From contig NZ_UTKY01000091.1 in assembly GCF_900583165.1 (NCBI RefSeq), forward strand, positions 62,001 to 126,000: 64,000 bases of DNA. The letters run 5' to 3'. A program made the position numbers and the translations under genes. The notes below the pieces were generated by a model. It saw nothing but the letters and a program-made list of their open reading frames with translations. It made no database searches and was not told where the DNA came from. Positions 1 to 7,603 of the stretch are shown here, piece after piece (position 1 is the first letter of the stretch; each line of letters begins with the position of its first letter). This DNA is from Pseudomonas viridiflava (GTDB taxonomy: Bacteria > Pseudomonadota > Gammaproteobacteria > Pseudomonadales > Pseudomonadaceae).

Positions 1-29
1 TGGGCCTCACCAAACGCCGCTGATCAAAA

Positions 30-118
30 TGTGGGAGGGGGCTTGCCCCCGATTGCGGTGTGTCAGCCCAAAATATAGTGACTGACACACCGCTATCGGG
101 GGCAAGCCCCCTCCCACA
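30..118. repeat. REP doublet (REPIN) before lcdH
   Basis: Two inverted arms, GTGGGAGGGGGCTTGCCCCC and its reverse complement, surround a spacer with TGTCAG/CTGACA. This head-to-head doublet is the commonest repeat of the window. It lies between lcdH and whatever precedes the window, presumably the rest of a carnitine operon. Such doublets form large hairpins and are mobilised by RAYT transposases; none is encoded here. Confidence 0.9.
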
Positions 119-148
119 GGGGATTACCAACCTCTTTAGGAATGTGCC

Positions 149-1114
149 ATGAGTTTTATCACCGAAATCAAAACCTTCGCCGCACTTGGCAGCGGTGTCA
201 TCGGCAGCGGCTGGGTATCCCGCGCCCTCGCCCACGGCCTTGATGTAATCGCCTGGGACCCGGCGCCAGGCGCTGAAGCCGCCCTGCGCAAACGCGTCGC
301 CAACGCCTGGGGCGCGCTGGAGAAACAGGGCCTCGCACCCGGCGCATCCCAAGACCGCCTGCGCTTTGTCGCGACGATTGAAGAATGCGTAAAAGACGCC
401 GACTTCATCCAGGAAAGCGCGCCAGAACGCCTGGAGCTGAAGCTGGAACTGCACAGCAAAATCAGCGCCGCTGCCAAGCCCAATGCGTTGATCGGCTCAA
501 GCACTTCGGGCCTGCTGCCCAGTGAGTTCTACGCGAGCTCAACCCACCCTGAGCGCTGCGTGGTCGGCCACCCGTTCAACCCGGTTTACCTGCTGCCCTT
601 GGTGGAAGTGGTCGGCGGCAAAAACACCGCGCCCGAGGCTATTCAAGCCGCGATCAAGGTGTACGAATCCCTCGGCATGCGCCCTTTGCATGTGCGCAAG
701 GAGGTCCCCGGGTTTATCGCCGACCGCCTGCTCGAAGCGCTTTGGCGTGAGGCGTTGCACCTGGTGAATGACGGCGTGGCAACCACCGGCGAAATCGACG
801 ATGCCATCCGTTTTGGCGCAGGGTTGCGCTGGTCGTTCATGGGCACCTTCCTGACCTACACCCTGGCGGGAGGTGATGCGGGGATGCGGCATTTCATGGC
901 GCAGTTTGGTCCGGCGTTGCAGTTGCCGTGGACTTACCTGCCAGCGCCAGAACTGACGGACAAGCTGATTGACGATGTGGTCGACGGCACAAGCGATCAA
1001 CTGGGCACACACAGCATTTCGGCGCTGGAGCGCTATCGTGATGATTGCTTGTTGGCGGTGTTGGAAGCGGTAAAAACCACCAAGGCCAAACACGGTATGA
1101 CGTTCGCCGAATAA
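149..1114 (+). CDS. lcdH: L-carnitine dehydrogenase (3-hydroxyacyl-CoA dehydrogenase family)
   Basis: This 321-residue protein probably oxidises L-carnitine to 3-dehydrocarnitine with NAD+, the first step of carnitine use as carbon and nitrogen source. A Rossmann fingerprint GSGVIGSG starts at residue 14, and the 3-hydroxyacyl-CoA dehydrogenase C-terminal domain follows (VPGFIADRLLEALWREALHL near residue 190). The length fits bacterial LcdH/CdhA, about 320 residues. The ATG has an AGGAA ribosome site seven bases upstream. The following hotdog thioesterase and the nearby gbdR match the carnitine–betaine locus of pseudomonads; upstream partners (cdhC-like, caiX, cdhR) would lie left of the window. 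A generic 3-hydroxybutyryl-CoA dehydrogenase is the alternative, made unlikely by context. Confidence 0.88.
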   Translation: MSFITEIKTFAALGSGVIGSGWVSRALAHGLDVIAWDPAPGAEAALRKRVANAWGALEKQGLAPGASQDRLRFVATIEECVKDADFIQESAPERLELKLELHSKISAAAKPNALIGSSTSGLLPSEFYASSTHPERCVVGHPFNPVYLLPLVEVVGGKNTAPEAIQAAIKVYESLGMRPLHVRKEVPGFIADRLLEALWREALHLVNDGVATTGEIDDAIRFGAGLRWSFMGTFLTYTLAGGDAGMRHFMAQFGPALQLPWTYLPAPELTDKLIDDVVDGTSDQLGTHSISALERYRDDCLLAVLEAVKTTKAKHGMTFAE

Positions 1115-1118
1115 ACCA

Positions 1119-1207
1119 TGTGGGAGGGGGCTTGCTCCCGATTGCAGTGTGTCAGTCAATACATCTGTTACTGACCCACCGCTATCGGGAGCAAGCCCCC
1201 TCCCACA
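1119..1207. repeat. REP doublet between lcdH and thioesterase
   Basis: Inverted arms with a variant stem in which CTTGCCCCC is replaced by CTTGCTCCC, with the compensating GGGAGCAAG in the other arm. The paired change keeps the hairpin intact and argues that the folded structure is under selection. It sits inside the probable lcdH–thioesterase transcript. Confidence 0.88.
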
Positions 1208-1240
1208 TTTTTGACCGAGTACTGATCCGGGATTTACGCC

Positions 1241-1726
1241 ATGCCTGCACTGACGACCTACACCACTGCAATCCATCCCGACTGGGTCGACTACAACGGC
1301 CACCTGCGCGATGCGTTCTACCTGTTGATCTTCAGCTACGCCACCGACGCGCTGATGGACAGCCTGGGTCTGGACAGCCAAAACCGCGAAGCCAGCGGCC
1401 ACTCACTGTTCACCCTGGAGCTGCACCTGAACTACCTGCACGAAGTCAAACTGGACGCCGAGGTCGAGGTGCGCACTCAACTGATCGAGCATGACGCCAA
1501 GCGCCTGCACCTCTATCACAGCCTGCATCTGGTGGGCGATGAAAAGGAGCTGGCAGGCAACGAACAGATGCTGTTGCACGTCGACCTCGCGGGCCCGCAA
1601 GCAGCCCCGTTCACCGAGACAACCCTGCAACGACTCACCGCCATCACCGCCGAGCAAACCGACCTGCCGCGCCCTGCCCTGCTCGGCCGCGTCATCGGCA
1701 TAAAAAAAGCCCCGATCAAGCCGTGA
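1241..1726 (+). CDS. Hotdog-fold thioesterase of the carnitine pathway (betainyl-CoA thioesterase-like)
   Basis: A 161-residue single hotdog domain. The N-terminal stretch WVDYNGHLRDAFY carries the Asp–Tyr–Asn–Gly–His pattern of 4-hydroxybenzoyl-CoA-type thioesterases, where the acid is catalytic. In pseudomonad carnitine loci a thioesterase at this place hydrolyses betainyl-CoA to glycine betaine, linking carnitine breakdown to the betaine genes further right; that assignment rests on position next to lcdH. The stop codon lies inside the hairpin of a probable terminator, so the last codons double as terminator stem. Family is confident; substrate is inferred. Confidence 0.8.
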   Translation: MPALTTYTTAIHPDWVDYNGHLRDAFYLLIFSYATDALMDSLGLDSQNREASGHSLFTLELHLNYLHEVKLDAEVEVRTQLIEHDAKRLHLYHSLHLVGDEKELAGNEQMLLHVDLAGPQAAPFTETTLQRLTAITAEQTDLPRPALLGRVIGIKKAPIKP

Positions 1727-1743
1727 CAGGATCGGGGCAGAAT
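1702..1743. terminator. Rho-independent terminator overlapping the thioesterase 3' end
   Basis: Stem GCCCCGATC (1709–1717) pairs with GATCGGGGC (1730–1738). A run of seven A before the stem gives a U-tract for leftward transcripts; on the + strand the tail is AGAATGTTTTG. It probably works in both directions. Confidence 0.7.
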
Positions 1744-1941
1744 GTTTTGTGTGAGCCGTACATCCCGAGGGTGACCAAACCTTCAAGCTGCTTGCTTGAG
1801 CTCAGTGTGCCTATTAGTGGTGCGGATAAATGGCCCGAAAACGACATGCTCATAGCCATCTGAGGCATTCGTGCAATCGGCCCTTGCCGAGCGCTTGGAC
1901 GGCTACCAAAATCCAGGTCAAACCCCGCTCCCTTCACCAGG

Positions 1942-2214
1942 ATGAACGTCATGATGCATGCGGATTTGATTGACCAGGATGACCTGCTGAGCCAACTGCG
2001 CTCGCTGGGTTTCGAGGTGTCCAGCGGCTCGACAGCCGAGCAGGCTTGTGAGTGTGCCGTGCGCGGATTGAGCGCGGCGCGGGCCAAGGCGCTCAAGGGC
2101 ATGGTGGAGCAGATGTACACCGGCAGCGCGACGATTTTGCCGGCGGTAAGGCAGGCGATTGATAAGCAGTTGTTACCGGCCTTGGTGCAGTTCAAGCAGA
2201 GCTCTGGCGCCTGA
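1942..2214 (+). CDS. Small conserved protein beside gbdR, unknown function
   Basis: A 90-residue soluble, mainly helical protein with no signal peptide and no motif I recognise. A small gene of similar size sits beside gbdR in other pseudomonads, which is the main support that it is real. ATG 1942 follows an AGGATG that could serve as ribosome site; ATG 1951 (MMHADLID) is an alternative start. The 215-nt gap before it holds a short inverted repeat, TCAAGC–N5–GCTTGA (1783–1799), and no gene. It is convergent with gbdR across a REP doublet. No function is proposed. Confidence 0.6.
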   Translation: MNVMMHADLIDQDDLLSQLRSLGFEVSSGSTAEQACECAVRGLSAARAKALKGMVEQMYTGSATILPAVRQAIDKQLLPALVQFKQSSGA

Positions 2215-2219
2215 TAGAT

Positions 2220-2306
2220 TGCTATCGGGGGCAAGCCCCCTCCCACAGTTGACCGAGTTTCAACATAAGAATGCGGTCAAAATGTGGGAGGGGGCTTGCC
2301 CCCCGA
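2220..2306. repeat. REP doublet (tail-to-tail) between small ORF and gbdR
   Basis: The arms are in reverse order here: ATCGGGGGCAAGCCCCC first, then GTGGGAGGGGGCTTGCCCCC, with about 35 bases between. It separates two convergent genes. Confidence 0.88.
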
Positions 2307-2321
2307 TGCAGGCGACTCGGT

Positions 2322-3428
2322 CTAGAGCCTCACACTGGCAAACGTCGACTCATTGCGCGCCTGGCTCAATGCGGACAGCGGCCCCGCCAACGGTGACAAC
2401 ACCAACGCCTGCGGAATCGGCATCATCGCCACTTGTTGCGTGGTATTGGACCCGACGCGCTCATCCCGTGGCGGAATGCCGAAGTATTCGCGGTAGCACT
2501 TGGAGAAGTGCGGCGTAGACACAAACCCGCACACCGACGCTACTTCGATGATCGACATCGGCGTTTGCTTGAGCAATTGCCGTGCACGGATTAGGCGCAG
2601 CTTGAGGTAGTAGCGCGACGGCGAGCAGTGCAAGTATTTCTGGAACAAGCGCTCCAGCTGGCGACGCGAAACAGCGACGTAGACCGCCAGTTCATCCAGG
2701 TCGATGGGCTCTTCCAGGTTGGCCTCCATCAGCGCGACGATTTCCTGCAACTTCGGCTGGTTGGTGCCAAGCATGTGCTTGAGCGGCACACGCTGGTGAT
2801 CCTGCTCGTTGCGGATGCGTTCGTACACAAACATCTCGGAAATCGCGGCCGACAGTTCACGCCCGTGATCGCGGCTGATCAGGTGCAGCATCATGTCCAA
2901 CGGCGCAGTGCCACCGGAGCTGGTGAAGCGGTTGCGGTCGAGGGTAAACAGGCGTGTGCTCATGGCCACGCGGGGGAAGGCCTCCTGCATCGACGCCAGG
3001 CATTCCCAGTGCACGCTGCAATCGAAACCATCAAGCAAACCGGCGCAGGCCAGCGCCCAACTGCCGGTGCACACGGCACCGAGACGCCGAGACTGGCGAG
3101 CCTGGCTTTGCAGCCACGACACATGTTCACGGGTAACGGTGCGCTGGATACCCACGCCGCCGCACACGATTACCGTGTCCAGGGCCGGGGCTTTGTGCAT
3201 GGAAGCGTCGGGGGTGATCTGCAGACCGTCGCTGGCCCAGACCTGGTTGCCGTCGACGCTCAGGGTGGTCCAGCGATACAACTCGCGACCAGAGAGCTGG
3301 TTGGCCATGCGCAGGGGTTCGACTGCGGACGCCAGGGAAATCAGCGTGAAATTGTCCAGCAGCAAAAAGCCGATGGATTGAGGCGCACGGTTCTGGGGTT
3401 GGGCCCCTGAGTTGAACGACGTCATCAC
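2322..3428 (-). CDS. gbdR: GbdR-type AraC regulator of glycine betaine catabolism
   Basis: A 368-residue GlxA/AraC regulator with an N-terminal DJ-1/PfpI-like sensor domain (about residues 18–190; IGFLLLDNFTL, VCGGVG, GAVCTGSWALA) and a C-terminal pair of helix-turn-helix motifs (about 235–335; VSRRQLERLFQKY and SIIEVASVCGFVSTPHFSKCY). GbdR of P. aeruginosa responds to glycine betaine and dimethylglycine and activates the choline importer and demethylation genes. The length and the neighbouring sdaB–cbcXWV–bet genes match. It reads leftward after sdaB with a 520-nt gap, so it probably has its own promoter. CdhR, the carnitine regulator, is a paralogue of similar build, but the position favours GbdR. 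Confidence 0.88.
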   Translation of the reverse strand: MMTSFNSGAQPQNRAPQSIGFLLLDNFTLISLASAVEPLRMANQLSGRELYRWTTLSVDGNQVWASDGLQITPDASMHKAPALDTVIVCGGVGIQRTVTREHVSWLQSQARQSRRLGAVCTGSWALACAGLLDGFDCSVHWECLASMQEAFPRVAMSTRLFTLDRNRFTSSGGTAPLDMMLHLISRDHGRELSAAISEMFVYERIRNEQDHQRVPLKHMLGTNQPKLQEIVALMEANLEEPIDLDELAVYVAVSRRQLERLFQKYLHCSPSRYYLKLRLIRARQLLKQTPMSIIEVASVCGFVSTPHFSKCYREYFGIPPRDERVGSNTTQQVAMMPIPQALVLSPLAGPLSALSQARNESTFASVRL

Positions 3429-3950
3429 AGTATCTCCTCACACAAAGCGGGTGATGGCCTCAGGCGAGGCTCTTGTTATTGCGCTCTTCAACCGGCGAGG
3501 TGAGAGGCTTTGGATTGATAGAGCAATTGCCATGCCTAAAATTGAATGGCCGTCCAATAACTCCTAAAAACGACCTGTTGACGCGTCTATATAAGCCCGC
3601 GCGTTAAGTGCGGGATAGGGGCGAAAAGGACGTAGGAATGAGCCCACTCAAGGTGTGTGAGCAGTTCGGTAGCACTTGTGGGAAGGCGCTTTGAGGGCGT
3701 GGGAAAAGTCTGTCACCCCAAGCACAGGTGACGGGGGGTGGGGCGGGAAATCGTTCGCAGGCTACTTATCTGTTTGCGACGCGCTAAAAGGTGGCGCTTT
3801 TGGGTTTGGTGTGCACTTTTTGAGCAGTGGTGACTGGGCTATTGCTATCGGGGGCAAGCCCCCTCCCACACTGACTGTGTTCACAACTCTGGATCTGTAA
3901 ATACAGTCAAAGGTGGGAGGGGGCTTGCCCCCGATACAGGCGACGCGGTC
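3429..3950. other. Intergenic region between sdaB and gbdR
   Basis: About 520 bases without a convincing gene. The first part (3429–3620) is relatively AT-rich and presumably holds the leftward gbdR promoter, though I could not fix a -35/-10 pair. The middle contains a G-rich stretch (3729–3747). A REP doublet occupies 3845–3935. A 74-codon open frame at 3676–3900 runs into the REP and is not credible. Confidence 0.6.
3845..3935. repeat. REP doublet (tail-to-tail) downstream of sdaB
   Basis: Arms ATCGGGGGCAAGCCCCC and GGTGGGAGGGGGCTTGCCCC face outwards. The inner spacer carries a second inverted pair (ACTGTGTTCACA / TGTAAATACAGT), so the whole can fold as one long hairpin. It lies just after the sdaB stop codon. 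Confidence 0.88.
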
Positions 3951-5327
3951 TCAGCACTCGACGGCACTCACCGCCAACCCACCCCGCGACGTCTCTTTGT
4001 ACTTGTCATGCATATCCGCCCCGGTATCGCGCATGGTGCGAATCACCCGGTCCAGCGAGATAAAGTGCTGGCCATCGCCCCGCAACGCCATTTGCGCCGC
4101 GTTAATTGCCTTTACCGCCGCAATCGCATTGCGCTCAATGCACGGCACCTGCACCAACCCGCCCACCGGGTCACAAGTAAGACCCAGGTTATGTTCCAGG
4201 CCAATCTCGGCGGCGTTGCACAATTGCTCCGGCGTAGCGCCGAGGATCTCCGCCAACCCGGCAGCGGCCATGGCGCAGGCCGAGCCCACTTCCCCCTGGC
4301 AACCGACTTCGGCACCCGAGATCGAAGCGTTCTTCTTGCACAGGATGCCCACCGCCGCCGCGCCGAGCATGTAATCCACGACATTGGCTTCGGTGACTTC
4401 TTCGCTGAACTTCATAAAGTAATGCAGTACCGCCGGGATGATCCCCGCCGCGCCATTGGTGGGTGCGGTGACCATGCGCCCGCCGGCGGCGTTTTCTTCG
4501 TTGACCGCCAGGGCGAACAGGTTGACCCACTCCATGGCGCTCAGGGTCGAGCCAATGACGTTGGGTTTGCCCAGCTCCTGCAAGCTGCGGTGCAACTTGG
4601 CGGCGCGACGGCGTACGTTGAGGCCGCCAGGCAGGATGCCTTCGTGCTTGAGGCCTTGCTCCACGCAGTCCTGCATGGCGCGCCAGAGTTTCATCAGGCC
4701 GCTGCGGATTTCTTCCTCGCTGCGCCAGACCTTTTCATTGGCCAGCATCAGCTCGGCGACGCGCAGGTTGTGGGTCTTGCACAACTGCAACAGCTCTACC
4801 GCGCTGGAAAAATCATAGGGCAATACGGTCCGGTCCATATCCGCCACACCGCTCTGCGCCTGCGCCTCGTCCACCACAAAACCGCCGCCCACTGAATAGT
4901 AGGTGTCGCGGAACAACTCGCCGTTATCGCCCTGCACGATCAGGGTCATGGCGTTGGGATGAAACGGCAGGTTTTCGTCGAGCAGTTGCATGTCCCGGGC
5001 CCACACGAACGGCACCGGCAAACGCCCGTCCAGCAGCAGGGTGTCGGTCTCGCGCAGGGTATGAATACGCAGGCCGATCTGCGACGGGTCGATTGCATCT
5101 GGCCACTCGCCCATCAAGCCCATGATGGTGGCGGTGTCGCTGCCGTGGCCGATGCCGGTGGCCGACAGCGAGCCGTAGAGCTGAACTTCGACACGCCTGA
5201 CTTGTTCCAACAGTTCACGTTCACGTAACCCTTGAACGAACAACGCCGCGGCGCGCATGGGGCCGACGGTGTGAGAACTCGAAGGCCCGATGCCGATCTT
5301 GAACAGGTCGAAAACGCTGATAGCCAT
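3951..5327 (-). CDS. sdaB: L-serine ammonia-lyase (iron–sulfur L-serine dehydratase)
   Basis: A 458-residue single-chain L-serine dehydratase that converts L-serine to pyruvate and ammonia. The N-terminal beta domain begins SVFDLFKIGIGPSSSHT, the classic signature. The C-terminal alpha domain carries cysteines for the 4Fe-4S cluster in CQGEVGSACAMAAAGL and TCDPVGG plus VPCIERN. Glycine betaine is demethylated to glycine and then serine, so the gene completes betaine use as carbon source, which explains its place between gbdR and the choline transporter. It is divergent from cbcX across about 410 bases. Full length for the family. Confidence 0.92.
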   Translation of the reverse strand: MAISVFDLFKIGIGPSSSHTVGPMRAAALFVQGLRERELLEQVRRVEVQLYGSLSATGIGHGSDTATIMGLMGEWPDAIDPSQIGLRIHTLRETDTLLLDGRLPVPFVWARDMQLLDENLPFHPNAMTLIVQGDNGELFRDTYYSVGGGFVVDEAQAQSGVADMDRTVLPYDFSSAVELLQLCKTHNLRVAELMLANEKVWRSEEEIRSGLMKLWRAMQDCVEQGLKHEGILPGGLNVRRRAAKLHRSLQELGKPNVIGSTLSAMEWVNLFALAVNEENAAGGRMVTAPTNGAAGIIPAVLHYFMKFSEEVTEANVVDYMLGAAAVGILCKKNASISGAEVGCQGEVGSACAMAAAGLAEILGATPEQLCNAAEIGLEHNLGLTCDPVGGLVQVPCIERNAIAAVKAINAAQMALRGDGQHFISLDRVIRTMRDTGADMHDKYKETSRGGLAVSAVEC

Positions 5328-5560
5328 TGCGGTAGAACTCCTCGATAAGCACGGCCAGGCTTGAACGAGGTGCTACGCTCAGATCGCCCAGATGGCCGCA
5401 TCATCAAGCTTTTGGCAGCCCTCACGGCGTCTCACACCGACGCACCCATGCTCACCAGCGTCGCTACTGTGCGATGAGGTATTTTGGCCGTTTTTTACGG
5501 TGCGCAACGGCAAAACCAGCAGTTTTGTCGTTGAAAAAATCTGTAAGCGACGTCACCGAC

Positions 5561-5593
5561 ACTGGATACGACCATCCCTGTACTGGATACGAC
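5561..5593. promoter_or_regulatory. Tandem 12-bp direct repeat, probable activator site upstream of cbcX
   Basis: ACTGGATACGAC occurs twice, at 5561–5572 and 5582–5593, exactly 21 bp apart (two helical turns). A wider pair, CTGTAAGCGAC at about 5541 and CTGTAGGCGAC at about 5599, brackets them. Same-face direct repeats are the normal target geometry for AraC-family activators, and GbdR is known to activate choline transport, so a GbdR site is the natural guess. I cannot match it to a consensus from memory. A possible -10 (TATAAA) lies near 5695. Confidence 0.45.
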
Positions 5594-5741
5594 GCCCCCT
5601 GTAGGCGACAGATTTTCACTGGTACATGATCAGTCTCGACTCGTTTGCAAGGCGCCGTGCCAGAGCTGTCATCCCACGCTCTAACCGCAACACTTATAAA
5701 GCGCGGCGAACGCCGCCAGAAAAACACAGGAGTCTAGCCCT

Positions 5742-6689
5742 ATGAAAGCTTCACCCTCGTTGCTGTTGGCCGCCATGCTGAGTCTGCCAGCCCTGGCGCA
5801 CGCTGCAGAACCGGAACAATGCAAGACCGTCAACTTCTCCGATGTCGGCTGGACCGACATCACCGTCACCACCGCGACCACCAGCGAAATCCTCAAGGGC
5901 CTGGGCTACAAGCCGCGCACCACGATGATTTCGGTACCGGTGACTTACAAGTCCCTGGCCGACGGCAAAAACATGGACATCTTCCTCGGCAACTGGATGC
6001 CGACCATGGAAAACGACATCAAGCAGTACCGTGATGCCGGCACCGTGGAAACCGTACGCGCCAACCTGGAGAACGCCAAGTACACCCTGGCGGTGCCTGA
6101 AGCGCTGTACGACAAGGGCCTTAAAGACTTCGCCGACATCGCCAAATTCAAGGACGAGTTGGGCGGCAAGATCTACGGCATTGAGCCGGGCAACGATGGC
6201 AACCGCACCATCCAGACGCTGATCGACAAAGACGCCTTCGGCCTGAAAACCGCCGGTTTCAAAGTGGTTGAATCCAGCGAAGCCGGCATGCTCTCCCAGG
6301 TCGAACGCGCCTCCAAGCGGGGCCAGGCCATCGTGTTCCTGGGCTGGGAACCGCACCCGATGAACACCCGCTTCAAAATGAAGTACCTGACCGGGGGTGA
6401 TGACTCGTTCGGCCCCAACTACGGCCAGGCCACCATCTACACCAACGTTCGCAAGGGCTACACCCAGGAATGCAGCAACGTAGGTCAGTTGTTGAAAAAC
6501 CTGGCGTTCACCCTGGACATGGAAAGCACGCTGATGGGCAATGTGCTGGACGACAAGATGAAACCCGACGCTGCGGCGAAAGCCTGGCTGAAGAAGAACC
6601 CGCAAGTACTCGACACCTGGCTCGCCGGTGTCACCACCGTTGATGGCAAGCCTGGAGTCGACGCCGTAAAAGCCTACCTCGCCAAGTAA
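5742..6689 (+). CDS. cbcX: Choline ABC transporter, periplasmic binding protein
   Basis: A 315-residue type II periplasmic binding protein with a signal peptide (KASPSLLLAAMLSLPALAHA, cleavage about residue 22). It resembles ChoX/ProX, the choline- and betaine-binding proteins that close an aromatic box around the quaternary ammonium; candidate residues include the Trp in DVGWTDI, GNWMP and LGWEPHP. It delivers substrate to CbcW–CbcV encoded next. A strong hairpin just after its stop codon probably keeps this gene expressed above the membrane components. The start follows an AGGAG site. Choline rather than betaine is inferred from the bet genes and from synteny with the choline-specific CbcXWV system. 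Confidence 0.88.
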   Translation: MKASPSLLLAAMLSLPALAHAAEPEQCKTVNFSDVGWTDITVTTATTSEILKGLGYKPRTTMISVPVTYKSLADGKNMDIFLGNWMPTMENDIKQYRDAGTVETVRANLENAKYTLAVPEALYDKGLKDFADIAKFKDELGGKIYGIEPGNDGNRTIQTLIDKDAFGLKTAGFKVVESSEAGMLSQVERASKRGQAIVFLGWEPHPMNTRFKMKYLTGGDDSFGPNYGQATIYTNVRKGYTQECSNVGQLLKNLAFTLDMESTLMGNVLDDKMKPDAAAKAWLKKNPQVLDTWLAGVTTVDGKPGVDAVKAYLAK

Positions 6690-6698
6690 TCCGTTGTC

Positions 6699-6722
6699 CC
6701 CGGGGCGGTGCGCTGCCCCGGG
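6699..6722 (+). terminator. Intercistronic hairpin between cbcX and cbcW
   Basis: CCCGGGGC (6699–6706) pairs perfectly with GCCCCGGG (6715–6722) around an 8-base loop, followed by ATGTTTTCCC. It can act as partial terminator or as a 3' stabiliser of the cbcX message, giving more binding protein than permease. Confidence 0.65.
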
Positions 6723-6757
6723 ATGTTTTCCCTCTTCGCATGTGGACACTCACTACC

Positions 6758-7603
6758 ATGCTGACTGAACAGAAAATCCCACTAGGCCAGTACATCGCTG
6801 CCTTCGTCGATTGGTTGACCCAACACGGTGCCAACTACTTCGACGCAATCGCATCGACACTGGAAACGATGATCCACGGCGTGACGTTCGCGCTGACCTG
6901 GTTCAATCCGCTGGCATTGATCGGTCTGATTGCGCTGCTGGCTCACTTTATTCAACGTAAATGGGGACTGACTGTTTTTGTCATCGCCTCCTTCCTGCTG
7001 ATCCTCAACCTTGGGTACTGGCAGGAAACCATGGAGACCCTGGCGCAAGTGCTGTTCGCCACCCTGGTCTGCGTGGTCATCGGTGTGCCGCTGGGCATTG
7101 TTGCCGCGCACAAACCGTTGTTCTACACCATGATGCGGCCGGTGCTCGATCTGATGCAGACCGTACCGACCTTCGTCTACCTCATCCCTACCCTGACCCT
7201 CTTCGGGCTGGGTGTGGTGCCCGGCTTGATCTCTACGGTGGTGTTCGCGATTGCCGCGCCGATCCGCCTGACCTACCTGGGTATCCGAGACGTTCCCCAA
7301 GAGCTGCTCGACGCCGGCAAAGCCTTTGGCTGCTCGCGCCGTCAGTTGCTCTCACGCATTGAACTGCCCCACGCCATGCCGAGCATCGCTGCCGGTATTA
7401 CCCAATGCATCATGCTGTCGCTGTCGATGGTGGTGATCGCGGCCCTGGTGGGCGCCGACGGCCTCGGCAAGCCCGTGGTCAACGCACTCAACACCGCTGA
7501 CATTGCCCTGGGCTTTGAAGCCGGCCTGGCAATCGTACTGCTGGCCATCATGCTCGACCGCATCTGCAAACAACCCGACGCCAAAGTAGGGGGTGATGCA
7601 TGA
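6758..7603 (+). CDS. cbcW: Choline ABC transporter, permease
   Basis: A 281-residue inner-membrane permease of the ProW/OpuAB type, with about six hydrophobic segments and the cytoplasmic EAA-like loop near DAGKAFGCSRRQLLSRIELPHAM that docks on the ATPase. ATG 6758 (MLTEQKIPLG) is chosen because it gives the usual N-terminus; ATG 6740 in the same frame would add six residues, and neither has a strong ribosome site. The 3' end overlaps cbcV by four bases (ATGA), so the two are translationally coupled. Confidence 0.87.
   Translation: MLTEQKIPLGQYIAAFVDWLTQHGANYFDAIASTLETMIHGVTFALTWFNPLALIGLIALLAHFIQRKWGLTVFVIASFLLILNLGYWQETMETLAQVLFATLVCVVIGVPLGIVAAHKPLFYTMMRPVLDLMQTVPTFVYLIPTLTLFGLGVVPGLISTVVFAIAAPIRLTYLGIRDVPQELLDAGKAFGCSRRQLLSRIELPHAMPSIAAGITQCIMLSLSMVVIAALVGADGLGKPVVNALNTADIALGFEAGLAIVLLAIMLDRICKQPDAKVGGDA

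Noticed and set aside
3676..3900. 74-codon frame between gbdR and sdaB
   Set aside because: It ends inside a REP arm and has no ribosome site or homologue I recognise.
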